The translations under genes were made by a program, and so were the position numbers. The notes under the pieces were generated by a model. The model did no database searches, had not been told where the DNA came from, and was given only the letters and a program-made list of their open reading frames with translations. Below, one piece after another: positions 22,508-31,859 of a stretch of DNA of 64,000 nucleotides; within the stretch, counting starts at the first letter, position 1, and the number at the start of each line of letters is the position of its first letter. The DNA is taken from assembly GCF_003697165.2 (NCBI RefSeq), contig NZ_CP033092.2, positions 992,001-1,056,000 on the forward strand, read 5' to 3'. Source of the DNA: Escherichia coli DSM 30083 = JCM 1649 = ATCC 11775 (GTDB lineage: Bacteria > Pseudomonadota > Gammaproteobacteria > Enterobacterales > Enterobacteriaceae).

Positions 22508-25500
22508 TGTCGCCGAGACACTAGATCCTTTGCGCTTGCCCTTACAGGGCGAGCGCCTGATTGAAGCCTCTGCCGGCACAGGCAAAACCTTTACGATTGC
22601 GGCGCTCTATTTGCGCCTGTTACTTGGACTAGGCGGTTCTGCCGCCTTTCCCCGCCCGCTGACCGTTGAAGAACTGCTGGTGGTGACCTTTACCGAGGCT
22701 GCTACGGCAGAATTGCGTGGTCGTATCCGTAGCAATATCCACGAGTTGCGCATCGCCTGTCTGCGTGAAACCACCGACAATCCACTGTACAAACGCCTGC
22801 TGGAAGAGATCGACGATAAAGCGCAAGCCGCGCAGTGGTTGTTGTTAGCCGAGCGGCAGATGGATGAAGCGGCAGTCTTTACTATTCACGGCTTTTGCCA
22901 GCGCATGCTCAACCTGAATGCCTTTGAATCCGGCATGCTGTTTGAGCAGCAGCTGATTGAAGATGAGTCTCTGCTACGCTACCAGGCCTGCGCCGATTTC
23001 TGGCGTCGCCACTGCTACCCGCTGCCGCGTGAAATTGCCCAGGTCGTCTTTGAAACCTGGAAAGGGCCGCAGGCGTTGCTGCGCGATATTAATCGTTATC
23101 TGCAAGGCGAAGCGCCGGTTATCAAAGCACCGCCCCCCGATGATGAAACGCTGGCTTCCCGCCACGCGCAAATTGTGGCGCGTATTGATGCCGTAAAACA
23201 GCAGTGGCGCGACGCAGTGGGTGAACTGGATGCGCTGATCGAATCTTCTGGTATTGATCGACGCAAGTTTAACCGTAGCAATCAGGCTAAATGGATCGAG
23301 AAGATCAGCGCCTGGGCAGAAGAAGAGACCAACAGCTATCAGTTGCCGGAGTCGCTGGAAAAATTCTCTCAGCGTTTCTTAGAAGATCGCACGAAAGCCG
23401 GGGGGGAAACCCCGCGACATCCACTGTTTGAGGCGATCGATCAACTGCTTGCAGAACCATTGTCGATCCGCGATCTGGTGATCACTCGCGCATTGGCTGA
23501 GATCCGCGAAACAGTAGCGCGTGAAAAACGCCGCCGTGGCGAATTGGGTTTTGATGACATGTTAAGTCGGCTCGATTCCGCGCTGCGTAGTGAAAGCGGC
23601 GAGGTATTGGCAGCGGCGATCCGTACGCGATTCCCGGTGGCAATGATCGATGAATTTCAGGATACCGACCCCCAACAGTATCGAATTTTTCGCCGTATCT
23701 GGCACCATCAGCCGGAAACCGCATTGTTGCTGATTGGCGACCCGAAACAGGCCATATATGCATTCCGGGGTGCGGATATCTTCACTTATATGAAGGCGCG
23801 TAGCGAAGTTCATGCTCACTACACCTTAGATACCAACTGGCGTTCCGCACCGGGAATGGTGAACAGCGTTAACAAACTTTTCAGCCAGACTGATGACGCG
23901 TTCATGTTTCGTGAAATACCGTTTATTCCTGTGAAATCTGCCGGCAAAAATCAGGCGTTACGTTTTGTATTTAAAGGTGAAACGCAGCCTGCGATGAAAA
24001 TGTGGCTGATGGAAGGCGAAAGCTGCGGCGTTGGCGACTATCAAAGTACCATGGCGCAGGTATGTGCTGCGCAAATCTGCGACTGGCTACAAGCCGGGCA
24101 ACGCGGCGAAGCGTTGCTGATGAACGGCGACGATGCGCGTCCGGTGCGTGCTTCGGACATCAGTGTGCTGGTGCGCAGCCGCCAGGAGGCCGCTCAGGTG
24201 CGCGATGCCTTAACGCTGCTGGAAATCCCTTCCGTTTACCTTTCGAACCGCGACAGTGTTTTTGAAACTCTGGAAGCACAGGAGATGCTTTGGCTGTTGC
24301 AGGCGGTGATGACGCCCGAACGTGAGAACACCCTGCGCAGTGCGCTGGCAACGTCAATGATGGGGCTGAATGCGCTGGATATTGAAACGCTGAATAATGA
24401 CGAACATGCGTGGGATGCGGTCGTCGAAGAGTTCGATGGTTATCGGCAAATCTGGCGCAAACGTGGCGTTATGCCGATGCTGCGGGCGCTGATGTCGGCG
24501 CGTAACATTGCAGAAAACTTGCTGGCAACGGCAGGCGGTGAGCGGCGTCTTACCGATATCTTGCATATCAGCGAACTGCTACAAGAAGCCGGAACGCAGC
24601 TGGAAAGTGAACATGCGCTGGTACGCTGGTTATCGCAACATATCCTCGAGCCAGACAGTAATGCCTCCAGCCAACAAATGCGCCTCGAAAGTGATAAACA
24701 TCTGGTGCAGATTGTCACGATACACAAATCAAAAGGGCTGGAATATCCGCTGGTCTGGTTGCCATTTATTACCAATTTCCGCGTCCAGGATCAGGCGTTT
24801 TATCACGATCGCCACTCGTTTGAGGCCGTTCTGGATCTTAATGCTGCGCCAGAAAGCGTCGACCTCGCGGAGGCCGAACGTCTGGCGGAAGATCTGCGTT
24901 TGCTTTACGTGGCGCTGACGCGTTCGGTTTGGCATTGCAGTCTCGGCGTTGCACCGCTGGTGCGCCGTCGTGGCGATAAAAAAGGTGATACCGACGTCCA
25001 CCAAAGTGCGCTCGGGCGTTTGCTGCAAAAAGGAGAACCGCAAGATGCGGCAGGGCTTCGTACCTGTATTGAAGCGTTGTGCAATGATGATATTGCCTGG
25101 CAAACGGCACAAATTGGTGATAACCAGCCCTGGCAGGTTAATGATGCATTAACTGCAGAACTGAATGCGAGGACGCTACAACGATTGCCCGGCGATAACT
25201 GGCGTGTCACCAGCTACTCCGGTTTGCAGCAGCGTGGTCACGGTATCGCTCAGGATCTGATGCCACGGCTGGATGTTGATGCCGCAGGCGTGGTCAGCGT
25301 CGTTGAAGAACCGACGTTAACACCGCATCAGTTCCCGCGCGGTGCGTCACCGGGGACATTCTTGCACAGTTTGTTTGAAGACCTCGATTTTACCCAGCCG
25401 ATTGACCCGAACTGGGTACAGGAAAAACTGGAGCTCGGTGGCTTTGAACCGCAGTGGGAACTGGTGTTGACTGAGTGGATCACGGCTGTCCTCCAGGCAC

Positions 25501-26042
25501 CTCTCAATGAAACGGGTGTTAGCCTGAATCAGCTTTCCGATCGCGATAAACAGGTGGAGATGGAGTTTTACCTGCCGATTAGTGAACCGCTTATCGCCAG
25601 CCAGCTTGATGCACTAATTCGCCAGTTTGACCCGCTATCCGCTGGCTGCCCGCCGCTGGAGTTCATGCAGGTACGTGGCATGTTAAAAGGCTTTATCGAT
25701 CTGGTGTTCCGCCACGAAGGGCGTTATTACCTGCTCGACTATAAATCCAACTGGTTGGGTGAAGACAGTTCGGCTTACACCCAACAGGCTATGGCAGCGG
25801 CAATGCAGGCACACCGCTATGATCTGCAATATCAGCTTTATACCCTGGCGCTGCACCGTTATCTGCGCCATCGTATTGCTGATTACGACTATGAGCGCCA
25901 CTTTGGCGGCGTTATTTATCTGTTCCTGCGTGGCGTTGATAAAGAACATCCGCAACAAGGGATCTACGCGACCCGACCCAACGCCGGGTTGATTGACCTG
26001 ATGGATGAGATGTTTGCCAGTATGACCCTGGAGGAGGCGTAA
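22500..26042 (+). CDS. recB: Exodeoxyribonuclease V subunit RecB
   Basis: 1180 residues from the ATG at 22500, which overlaps the ptrA stop; an ATG 9 bp upstream is less likely because it is not the known N-terminus. RecB is a 3'-5' SF1A helicase with Walker A ASAGTGKT (residues 23-30) plus a C-terminal nuclease domain whose D1067, D1080 and K1082 are visible in GFIDLVF and LLDYKSN. It drives DNA-end resection and loads RecA after Chi. The stop shares one base with the recD start. Confidence 0.98.
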   Translation: MSDVAETLDPLRLPLQGERLIEASAGTGKTFTIAALYLRLLLGLGGSAAFPRPLTVEELLVVTFTEAATAELRGRIRSNIHELRIACLRETTDNPLYKRLLEEIDDKAQAAQWLLLAERQMDEAAVFTIHGFCQRMLNLNAFESGMLFEQQLIEDESLLRYQACADFWRRHCYPLPREIAQVVFETWKGPQALLRDINRYLQGEAPVIKAPPPDDETLASRHAQIVARIDAVKQQWRDAVGELDALIESSGIDRRKFNRSNQAKWIEKISAWAEEETNSYQLPESLEKFSQRFLEDRTKAGGETPRHPLFEAIDQLLAEPLSIRDLVITRALAEIRETVAREKRRRGELGFDDMLSRLDSALRSESGEVLAAAIRTRFPVAMIDEFQDTDPQQYRIFRRIWHHQPETALLLIGDPKQAIYAFRGADIFTYMKARSEVHAHYTLDTNWRSAPGMVNSVNKLFSQTDDAFMFREIPFIPVKSAGKNQALRFVFKGETQPAMKMWLMEGESCGVGDYQSTMAQVCAAQICDWLQAGQRGEALLMNGDDARPVRASDISVLVRSRQEAAQVRDALTLLEIPSVYLSNRDSVFETLEAQEMLWLLQAVMTPERENTLRSALATSMMGLNALDIETLNNDEHAWDAVVEEFDGYRQIWRKRGVMPMLRALMSARNIAENLLATAGGERRLTDILHISELLQEAGTQLESEHALVRWLSQHILEPDSNASSQQMRLESDKHLVQIVTIHKSKGLEYPLVWLPFITNFRVQDQAFYHDRHSFEAVLDLNAAPESVDLAEAERLAEDLRLLYVALTRSVWHCSLGVAPLVRRRGDKKGDTDVHQSALGRLLQKGEPQDAAGLRTCIEALCNDDIAWQTAQIGDNQPWQVNDALTAELNARTLQRLPGDNWRVTSYSGLQQRGHGIAQDLMPRLDVDAAGVVSVVEEPTLTPHQFPRGASPGTFLHSLFEDLDFTQPIDPNWVQEKLELGGFEPQWELVLTEWITAVLQAPLNETGVSLNQLSDRDKQVEMEFYLPISEPLIASQLDALIRQFDPLSAGCPPLEFMQVRGMLKGFIDLVFRHEGRYYLLDYKSNWLGEDSSAYTQQAMAAAMQAHRYDLQYQLYTLALHRYLRHRIADYDYERHFGGVIYLFLRGVDKEHPQQGIYATRPNAGLIDLMDEMFASMTLEEA

Positions 26043-27868
26043 TGAAATTGCAAAAGCAATTACTGGAAGCTGTGGAGCACAAACAGCTACGCCCGCTGGA
26101 CGTGCAGTTTGCCCTGACCGTGGCGGGAGATGAACATCCTGCCGTCACCCTCGCGGCGGCACTATTAAGTCATGATGCCGGAGAGGGACACGTTTGTTTG
26201 CCGCTTTCACGACTGGAAAATAACGAGGCATCGCATCCGCTGTTGGCGACCTGTGTCAGTGAAATCGGTGAACTACAAAATTGGGAAGAATGCTTGCTGG
26301 CTTCACAAGCGGTCAGCCGGGGAGATGAACCAACGCCGATGATCCTCTGTGGCGATCGTCTTTATTTGAATCGCATGTGGTGTAACGAGCGCACAGTGGC
26401 ACGCTTTTTCAACGAAGTGAATCATGCCATTGAGGTTGATGAAGCTCTACTGGCGCAAACCCTGGACAAACTTTTTCCAGTAAGCGATGAAATTAACTGG
26501 CAAAAAGTTGCGGCGGCAGTGGCGCTGACGCGGCGGATTTCGGTGATTTCCGGCGGTCCTGGCACCGGTAAAACGACCACCGTAGCGAAGTTGCTGGCAG
26601 CCTTAATTCAGATGGCCGACGGCGAACGCTGCCGTATCCGTCTGGCTGCACCAACGGGTAAAGCTGCCGCGCGCTTAACCGAATCTCTCGGCAAGGCTTT
26701 GCGACAATTACCGCTGACCGATGAACAAAAGAAACGCATTCCGGAAGATGCCAGCACTTTGCACCGATTGCTGGGTGCGCAGCCGGGTAGCCAGCGTTTA
26801 CGTCATCATGCCGGTAACCCGCTGCATCTTGATGTGCTGGTGGTAGATGAAGCGTCAATGATCGATCTTCCTATGATGTCGAGACTGATCGACGCCTTGC
26901 CCGATCATGCGCGAGTGATCTTTCTCGGCGATCGTGATCAACTGGCCTCGGTTGAGGCTGGGGCTGTGCTGGGCGATATCTGCGCTTATGCCAACGCGGG
27001 CTTTACCGCCGAGCGTGCCGGGCAGTTGAGCCGCCTGACGGGAAGCCACGTTCCAGCAGGAACTGGCACAGAAGCGGCATCTTTGCGCGACAGCCTCTGC
27101 CTGCTGCAAAAAAGCTATCGTTTCGGCAGCGATTCTGGCATTGGTCAGTTAGCTGCGGCGATTAACCGTGGTGATAAAACGGCAGTGAAAACCGTTTTTC
27201 AGCAGGATTTTACTGATATCGAAAAACGACTTTTACAGAGCGGCGAAGATTATATTGCGATGCTTGAGGAAGCTCTTGCGGGTTACGGACGTTATCTGGA
27301 TCTGCTGCAAGCGCGTGCCGAGCCGGATTTAATCATTCAGGCGTTCAATGAGTACCAGCTTTTGTGCGCCCTGCGGGAAGGGCCGTTTGGCGTGGCTGGA
27401 CTGAATGAGCGAATTGAGCAGTTTATGCAACAGAAGCGCAAAATTCATCGTCATCCGCACTCTCGTTGGTACGAAGGCCGACCGGTGATGATTGCCCGTA
27501 ATGACAGCGCGCTTGGGTTGTTTAATGGCGATATTGGTATTGCGCTGGATCGCGGGCAGGGGACGCGCGTCTGGTTTGCGATGCCGGACGGCAATATTAA
27601 GTCTGTGCAACCGAGTCGCCTGCCAGAGCACGAAACGACGTGGGCGATGACGGTACATAAATCGCAGGGATCGGAGTTCGACCATGCGGCGTTGATTTTA
27701 CCGAGTCAACGCACGCCGGTAGTAACGCGAGAGCTGGTTTACACCGCGGTGACCCGCGCGCGTCGCCGTCTGTCGCTGTATGCCGATGAGCGCATATTAA
27801 GTGCGGCAATCGCCACTCGTACTGAGCGGCGCAGTGGTCTGGCGGCGTTGTTTAGTTCACGGGGATAA
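26042..27868 (+). CDS. recD: Exodeoxyribonuclease V subunit RecD
   Basis: 608 residues, full length. It is a 5'-3' SF1B helicase with Walker A GGPGTGKT (K177), Walker B VDEASM and the late motif VHKSQGSEF. RecD gives RecBCD its fast motor and regulates the nuclease. It overlaps recB by one base (TAATG), so the two are translationally coupled. Confidence 0.98.
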   Translation: MKLQKQLLEAVEHKQLRPLDVQFALTVAGDEHPAVTLAAALLSHDAGEGHVCLPLSRLENNEASHPLLATCVSEIGELQNWEECLLASQAVSRGDEPTPMILCGDRLYLNRMWCNERTVARFFNEVNHAIEVDEALLAQTLDKLFPVSDEINWQKVAAAVALTRRISVISGGPGTGKTTTVAKLLAALIQMADGERCRIRLAAPTGKAAARLTESLGKALRQLPLTDEQKKRIPEDASTLHRLLGAQPGSQRLRHHAGNPLHLDVLVVDEASMIDLPMMSRLIDALPDHARVIFLGDRDQLASVEAGAVLGDICAYANAGFTAERAGQLSRLTGSHVPAGTGTEAASLRDSLCLLQKSYRFGSDSGIGQLAAAINRGDKTAVKTVFQQDFTDIEKRLLQSGEDYIAMLEEALAGYGRYLDLLQARAEPDLIIQAFNEYQLLCALREGPFGVAGLNERIEQFMQQKRKIHRHPHSRWYEGRPVMIARNDSALGLFNGDIGIALDRGQGTRVWFAMPDGNIKSVQPSRLPEHETTWAMTVHKSQGSEFDHAALILPSQRTPVVTRELVYTAVTRARRRLSLYADERILSAAIATRTERRSGLAALFSSRG

Positions 27869-27875
27869 ACGTAAT

Positions 27876-27920
27876 TGCCTGATGCGACGCACGAGTGTTA
27901 CGCATGTCGCATCCGGCGAT
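27876..27920. repeat. Degenerate REP element downstream of recD
   Basis: GCCTGATGCGAC and, further on, GTCGCATCCGGCGA form an imperfect inverted repeat of the repetitive extragenic palindrome type. It sits between the convergent recD and argA stops, a usual REP location, and may protect both mRNA 3' ends. Confidence 0.7.
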
Positions 27921-27929
27921 TTTCATCGC

Positions 27930-29261
27930 TTACCCTAAATCCGCCATCAAAACTTTGGATTTACGCTGGTAGTTGTACAACTGCTTTTTGCTCTCGGGCA
28001 GTAAATCAATATCCACTGGGGTAAATCCACGTTCCTGGAACCAGTGAATACTGCGCGTGGTCAGCACAAACAATTTGCTTAAGCCGCTCTGCTTCGCCTG
28101 AGCGGCAATGCGTTCCAGCAGAACCTCGCCCCGTGATGAACTGCGGTAATCCGGGTGAACTGCCACACAGGCCATTTCCCCAATCTTCTCTTCCGGGAAC
28201 GGATAGAGCGCGGCGCAGGCAATAGTCGTGTTATCGCGCTGAATAATGGTGAATTTGTCGATTTCCATCTCCAGCTGCTCGCGAGAACGGCGTACCAGAA
28301 TACCTTGTTGCTCCAGCGGGCGAATCAACTCCAGAATACCGCCAATATCGTTGATTGTTGCGCGACGAATCTGCTCGGCGCTTTCCATCACAATCTGCGT
28401 ACCGATACCGTCGCGTGAGAACAACTCTTGCAACAGCGCGCCATCTTCCTGATAACTGATTAAATGACAGCGACGCACGCCGCTGCGGCAGGCTTTCACT
28501 GCGCCACGCAAAAAGCGCACCGTACCGGAGTTGTAATCGCCTTTCTCTTCCTGGGCTTCTACCCGTGCTTGCGCTTCGTTAGGGAAAAGTTCGGAGACAA
28601 TATCACCGTCGTCATTAGTGACGCCCTGGGAAGAGCAAAAACCAATCATTTTTTCAGCTTTCAGTTTGATGGCCAGTTGAGTGGCAATCTCTTCCGAGGT
28701 CAGATTAAAGCTCTCGCCAGTGACCGAAACAGCGACCGGCCCCATTAGCACTATTGCACCGCTGTCCAGTTGACGATGGATCGCGTCTTCATCAATCCGC
28801 CGGATACGCCCGCTATGACAGTAATCCACGCCGTCATCGACGCCCAGCGGCTGGGCAATAATAAAATTACCACTGACGACGTTGATATGCGCGCCCTGCA
28901 GCGGTGTGTTATTGAGACTCATCGACAGGCGAGCAGTAATATCCAGTTGCAATGTTCCCGCTGCCTGCTTCACCAGTTCCAGTGTTTTGGCGTCGGTCAC
29001 ACGTATATTCTTGTGATACAGCGGTTCGTGGTGATGTGCAGCCAGATTTGCGTCGATCTGCGGACGTGCGCCATAGACCACCACCAGACGGATGCCGAGG
29101 CTGTGCAACAACCCGATATCATTAACGATACTGGAGAAATTCTCATGCTCAATGGCTTCACCGCCGAGCATGATGACAAACGTTTTTCCCCGGTGGGTAT
29201 TGATATAGGGAACCGAATGGCGGAATCCCTCGACCAGCTCGGTTTTACGTTCCTTTACCAC
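27930..29261 (-). CDS. argA: N-acetylglutamate synthase ArgA
   Basis: 443 residues from the GTG at 29261, which gives the known N-terminus MVKERKTELVEG; an upstream in-frame ATG would read through the operator region. An N-terminal amino-acid-kinase-like domain binds arginine for feedback inhibition and a C-terminal GNAT domain (about residues 295-440) transfers acetyl from acetyl-CoA to glutamate. It is the first step of arginine synthesis. Two ARG boxes lie just upstream. Confidence 0.97.
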   Translation of the reverse strand: MVKERKTELVEGFRHSVPYINTHRGKTFVIMLGGEAIEHENFSSIVNDIGLLHSLGIRLVVVYGARPQIDANLAAHHHEPLYHKNIRVTDAKTLELVKQAAGTLQLDITARLSMSLNNTPLQGAHINVVSGNFIIAQPLGVDDGVDYCHSGRIRRIDEDAIHRQLDSGAIVLMGPVAVSVTGESFNLTSEEIATQLAIKLKAEKMIGFCSSQGVTNDDGDIVSELFPNEAQARVEAQEEKGDYNSGTVRFLRGAVKACRSGVRRCHLISYQEDGALLQELFSRDGIGTQIVMESAEQIRRATINDIGGILELIRPLEQQGILVRRSREQLEMEIDKFTIIQRDNTTIACAALYPFPEEKIGEMACVAVHPDYRSSSRGEVLLERIAAQAKQSGLSKLFVLTTRSIHWFQERGFTPVDIDLLPESKKQLYNYQRKSKVLMADLG

Positions 29262-29271
29262 GGTATACCTC

Positions 29272-29310
29272 TTTGCATGATTATTCGAAATTATTGTATT
29301 TTTATTCTGT
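29272..29310 (-). promoter_or_regulatory. Pair of ARG boxes (ArgR operator) upstream of argA
   Basis: Two 18-bp sites at 29272-29289 and 29293-29310, separated by 3 bp, keep the GAAT core and CA arm of the ARG-box consensus on the minus strand (TTCGAATAATCATGCAAA and ACAGAATAAAAATACAAT). Paired boxes with a 3-bp spacer are the standard target of the ArgR-arginine hexamer. Confidence 0.75.
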
Positions 29311-29492
29311 TTTTTCGCAGGGTGCAAGTGTAAATTTTATGCGGGAGCGAGTTTTTTATCAGTAATACCGTGAATATAAAAAGAATGTTTACCGTTTTAT
29401 AGATGACAGATTATGCGTCTTTCGCTAAAGTTTCCGGTCAAATTGGTCGTTTACTTGTTACACAGCTTAGATTTCTTTTGCTCGGGAGAGGC

Positions 29493-30746
29493 ATGTCAGG
29501 ATCCAACACTGCAATCAGCCGTCGTCGTTTACTGCAAGGCGCGGGTGCCATGTGGCTATTGAGCGTAAGTCAGGTCAGCCTGGCTGCGGTCAGCCAGGTC
29601 GTGGCGGTGCGCGTCTGGCCTGCGTCCAGCTACACCCGCGTGACGGTAGAATCAAATCGTCAGCTGAAATATAAGCAGTTCGCGTTGAGTAATCCTGAAC
29701 GCGTGGTGGTGGATATCGAAGATGTAAACCTGAACTCGGTGCTCAAGGGGATGGCTGCGCAAATCCGCGCTGACGACCCGTTCATCAAGTCGGCGCGCGT
29801 CGGGCAATTTGACCCGCAAACCGTACGTATGGTTTTTGAATTAAAGCAAAACGTAAAACCGCAGCTGTTTGCCCTTGCGCCGGTCGCCGGGTTTAAAGAG
29901 CGTCTGGTGATGGACCTCTATCCGGCCAATGCACAGGATATGCAGGACCCGCTGCTGGCGCTGCTGGAGGATTACAACAAAGGCGACCTCGAAAAGCAGG
30001 TGCCGCCAGCACAAAGTGGTCCACAACCGGGTAAAGCTGGGCGGGATCGTCCGATTGTCATTATGCTTGACCCTGGCCACGGTGGCGAAGACTCCGGTGC
30101 GGTGGGGAAATACAAAACGCGCGAAAAAGACGTGGTATTGCAAATAGCTCGCCGTCTGCGCTCTCTGATCGAGAAAGAGGGCAATATGAAGGTGTACATG
30201 ACGCGCAATGAAGACATCTTCATTCCGTTGCAAGTGCGCGTAGCAAAAGCCCAGAAACAGCGCGCTGACTTGTTTGTTTCTATCCATGCCGACGCCTTTA
30301 CCAGTCGCCAGCCGAGCGGTTCCTCGGTGTTTGCGCTCTCAACCAAAGGCGCAACCAGTACTGCGGCAAAATATCTGGCACAAACCCAGAACGCCTCGGA
30401 CTTGATTGGTGGCGTAAGCAAAAGCGGTGACCGCTATGTCGACCACACCATGTTCGATATGGTGCAGTCGCTGACCATTGCCGACAGCCTTAAGTTTGGT
30501 AAAGCGGTGCTGAATAAGCTCGGTAAAATCAACAAGCTGCATAAAAATCAAGTTGAACAGGCCGGGTTTGCCGTACTAAAGGCACCAGATATTCCCTCCA
30601 TTCTGGTCGAAACGGCGTTTATCAGTAACGTTGAGGAAGAGCGTAAACTGAAAACGGCGACTTTCCAGCAGGAAGTTGCGGAGTCTATTCTTGCGGGAAT
30701 TAAAGCGTATTTTGCCGATGGGGCGACGCTGGCGAGAAGGGGATAA
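29493..30746 (+). CDS. amiC: N-acetylmuramoyl-L-alanine amidase AmiC
   Basis: 417 residues from the ATG at 29493 (GGGAGAG upstream); a longer in-frame start at 29403 would hide the export signal. The N-terminus has a twin-arginine signal (ISRRRLLQG) and Ala-rich cleavage region near residue 31. An AMIN domain (about 35-150) targets the septum, followed by a zinc amidase_3 domain with DPGHGGED and SIHAD. AmiC splits septal peptidoglycan during division when activated by NlpD. In K-12 the metVWZ tRNA genes come next; here they are displaced. Confidence 0.97.
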
Positions 30747-30843
30747 TGTTTTTATTTATTCAATGAATTTATATTTCGTTGAATAGATAACATTTACCTG
30801 AATATTAGACGCTGGTTTTGTGACTGATGTCGGATATTTGAAT

Positions 30844-30866
30844 GTCGGCTTGAAAAATAAGCCGAC
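30844..30866 (+). terminator. Hairpin downstream of amiC
   Basis: An 8-bp perfect stem (GTCGGCTT/AAGCCGAC) with a 7-base A-rich loop, followed by a mixed T-rich stretch and not a clean T-run. It is probably the amiC terminator. Confidence 0.45.
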
Positions 30867-30917
30867 CATCTCTTTAATTAAGCACAATTCCGTGTAATGT
30901 ATACGCATTAGTTAATC

Positions 30918-30946
30918 ATCTTGTAACTGTTAAATCAGGCAAGGCA
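30918..30946 (+). promoter_or_regulatory. RAT-like antiterminator RNA site
   Basis: The 29 bp align without gaps to the ribonucleic antiterminator of bgl-type operons, keeping the TTGT, ACTG and CAGGCAA blocks at the same spacing. The site overlaps the 5' arm of the terminator at 30937-30992, so forming the RAT hairpin would prevent the terminator. It is the expected target of the BglG-type protein encoded just downstream. Confidence 0.75.
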
Positions 30947-30992
30947 ATGTTTGAAGTAGTTATTACTTCTGACGTGCCTTGCCTTTTTTTTT
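30937..30992 (+). terminator. Leader terminator controlled by antitermination
   Basis: The 10-bp stem AGGCAAGGCA/TGCCTTGCCT encloses a second stem GAAGTA/TACTTC and is followed by nine T. It lies in the leader of the antiterminator gene, not after a gene, so it is a conditional terminator for the sugar operon. Confidence 0.88.
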
Positions 30993-31003
30993 GGAGCCAT
31001 GGA

Positions 31004-31828
31004 ATGATCATCGAAAAAGTCATGAACAATAATTGTGTACAGGCATCGATGAATGGACAGGAGGTTATCATTTCTGGGCCTGGCGTCGGTTACAACAAAA
31101 AATATGGAATGTCGGTCCCTGAGCATCCGGCTAACCGGATTTTTTATGTCAGAAATGAACAAAAAAACAAACTTTATAAATTGATTGAACATGTAGATAT
31201 TGAGTATGTGTTTGTTGCCGAAAAAATAGTGCAATATGCGGAGAAAAATCTCGAAAAAAATCTCAATCCATCGCTACTATTGATTCTTGCGGATCACATT
31301 TCGAATGCAATATCCCGAGTCGTTTCAGGTATACAAATTAATAATGTTTTCCTTGATGAAATCAAAGCGTTGTACAAAGCAGAGTATGCGATAAGTCGCG
31401 ATGCATTAACTATCATTAATGAACAATTCAGCGTTCAACTTCCTGATGATGAGATTGGTTTTATAGCATTGCATATTTTAAATAATTATGAAAATTCAGT
31501 TGATTATGAATCAGTACGGATTATTGAGTTGTCGCAAATAATCACGGAGCTTATTGAAGTTGTTTATAACAGAAAGGTGGACAGAAGTTCATTTAACTAT
31601 TCCAGATTTATGATGCACCTTAAATATTTTTCAAGTCGCGTGTTATGCAATGAAAAAATAAAACAGAAAGATATTGGTGATATCTATGAACAGTTTCTTG
31701 AAAAGGACATCCTGTTACAGCGCGCAATTCATGAAATTGAACGGTATCTGTATGCCACTTTTAAATATGAATTAATTTTAGAAGAAAAATTATATCTCTC
31801 TATTCGTACCAAAGTATTAATGGACTAA
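31004..31828 (+). CDS. BglG/LicT-family transcriptional antiterminator
   Basis: 274 residues from the ATG at 31004 (GGAG at 30993-30996); an upstream ATG at 30947 lies inside the leader terminator and is rejected. An N-terminal RNA-binding CAT domain (IIEKVMNNN, residues 2-10, to about 55) precedes two PRD domains (about 65-170 and 172-274). PTS-phosphorylatable His are visible at 98, 157 and 205, but the usual second PRD2 His is Arg268. It should bind the RAT at 30918-30946 and permit operon transcription when sugar is transported. Confidence 0.9.
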   Translation: MIIEKVMNNNCVQASMNGQEVIISGPGVGYNKKYGMSVPEHPANRIFYVRNEQKNKLYKLIEHVDIEYVFVAEKIVQYAEKNLEKNLNPSLLLILADHISNAISRVVSGIQINNVFLDEIKALYKAEYAISRDALTIINEQFSVQLPDDEIGFIALHILNNYENSVDYESVRIIELSQIITELIEVVYNRKVDRSSFNYSRFMMHLKYFSSRVLCNEKIKQKDIGDIYEQFLEKDILLQRAIHEIERYLYATFKYELILEEKLYLSIRTKVLMD

Positions 31829-31859
31829 TTATATATAACATTTATATGAGATAACCCAC

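Noticed and set aside
28770..29333. 187-codon open frame on the + strand opposite argA
   Set aside because: It is the antisense shadow of argA, has no ribosome-binding site and no coherent domain, and argA is certain.
30947..31003. Earlier ATG for the antiterminator
   Set aside because: It lies within the leader terminator hairpin; the family N-terminus (IIEKVMNNN) starts at 31004 after a good ribosome-binding site.
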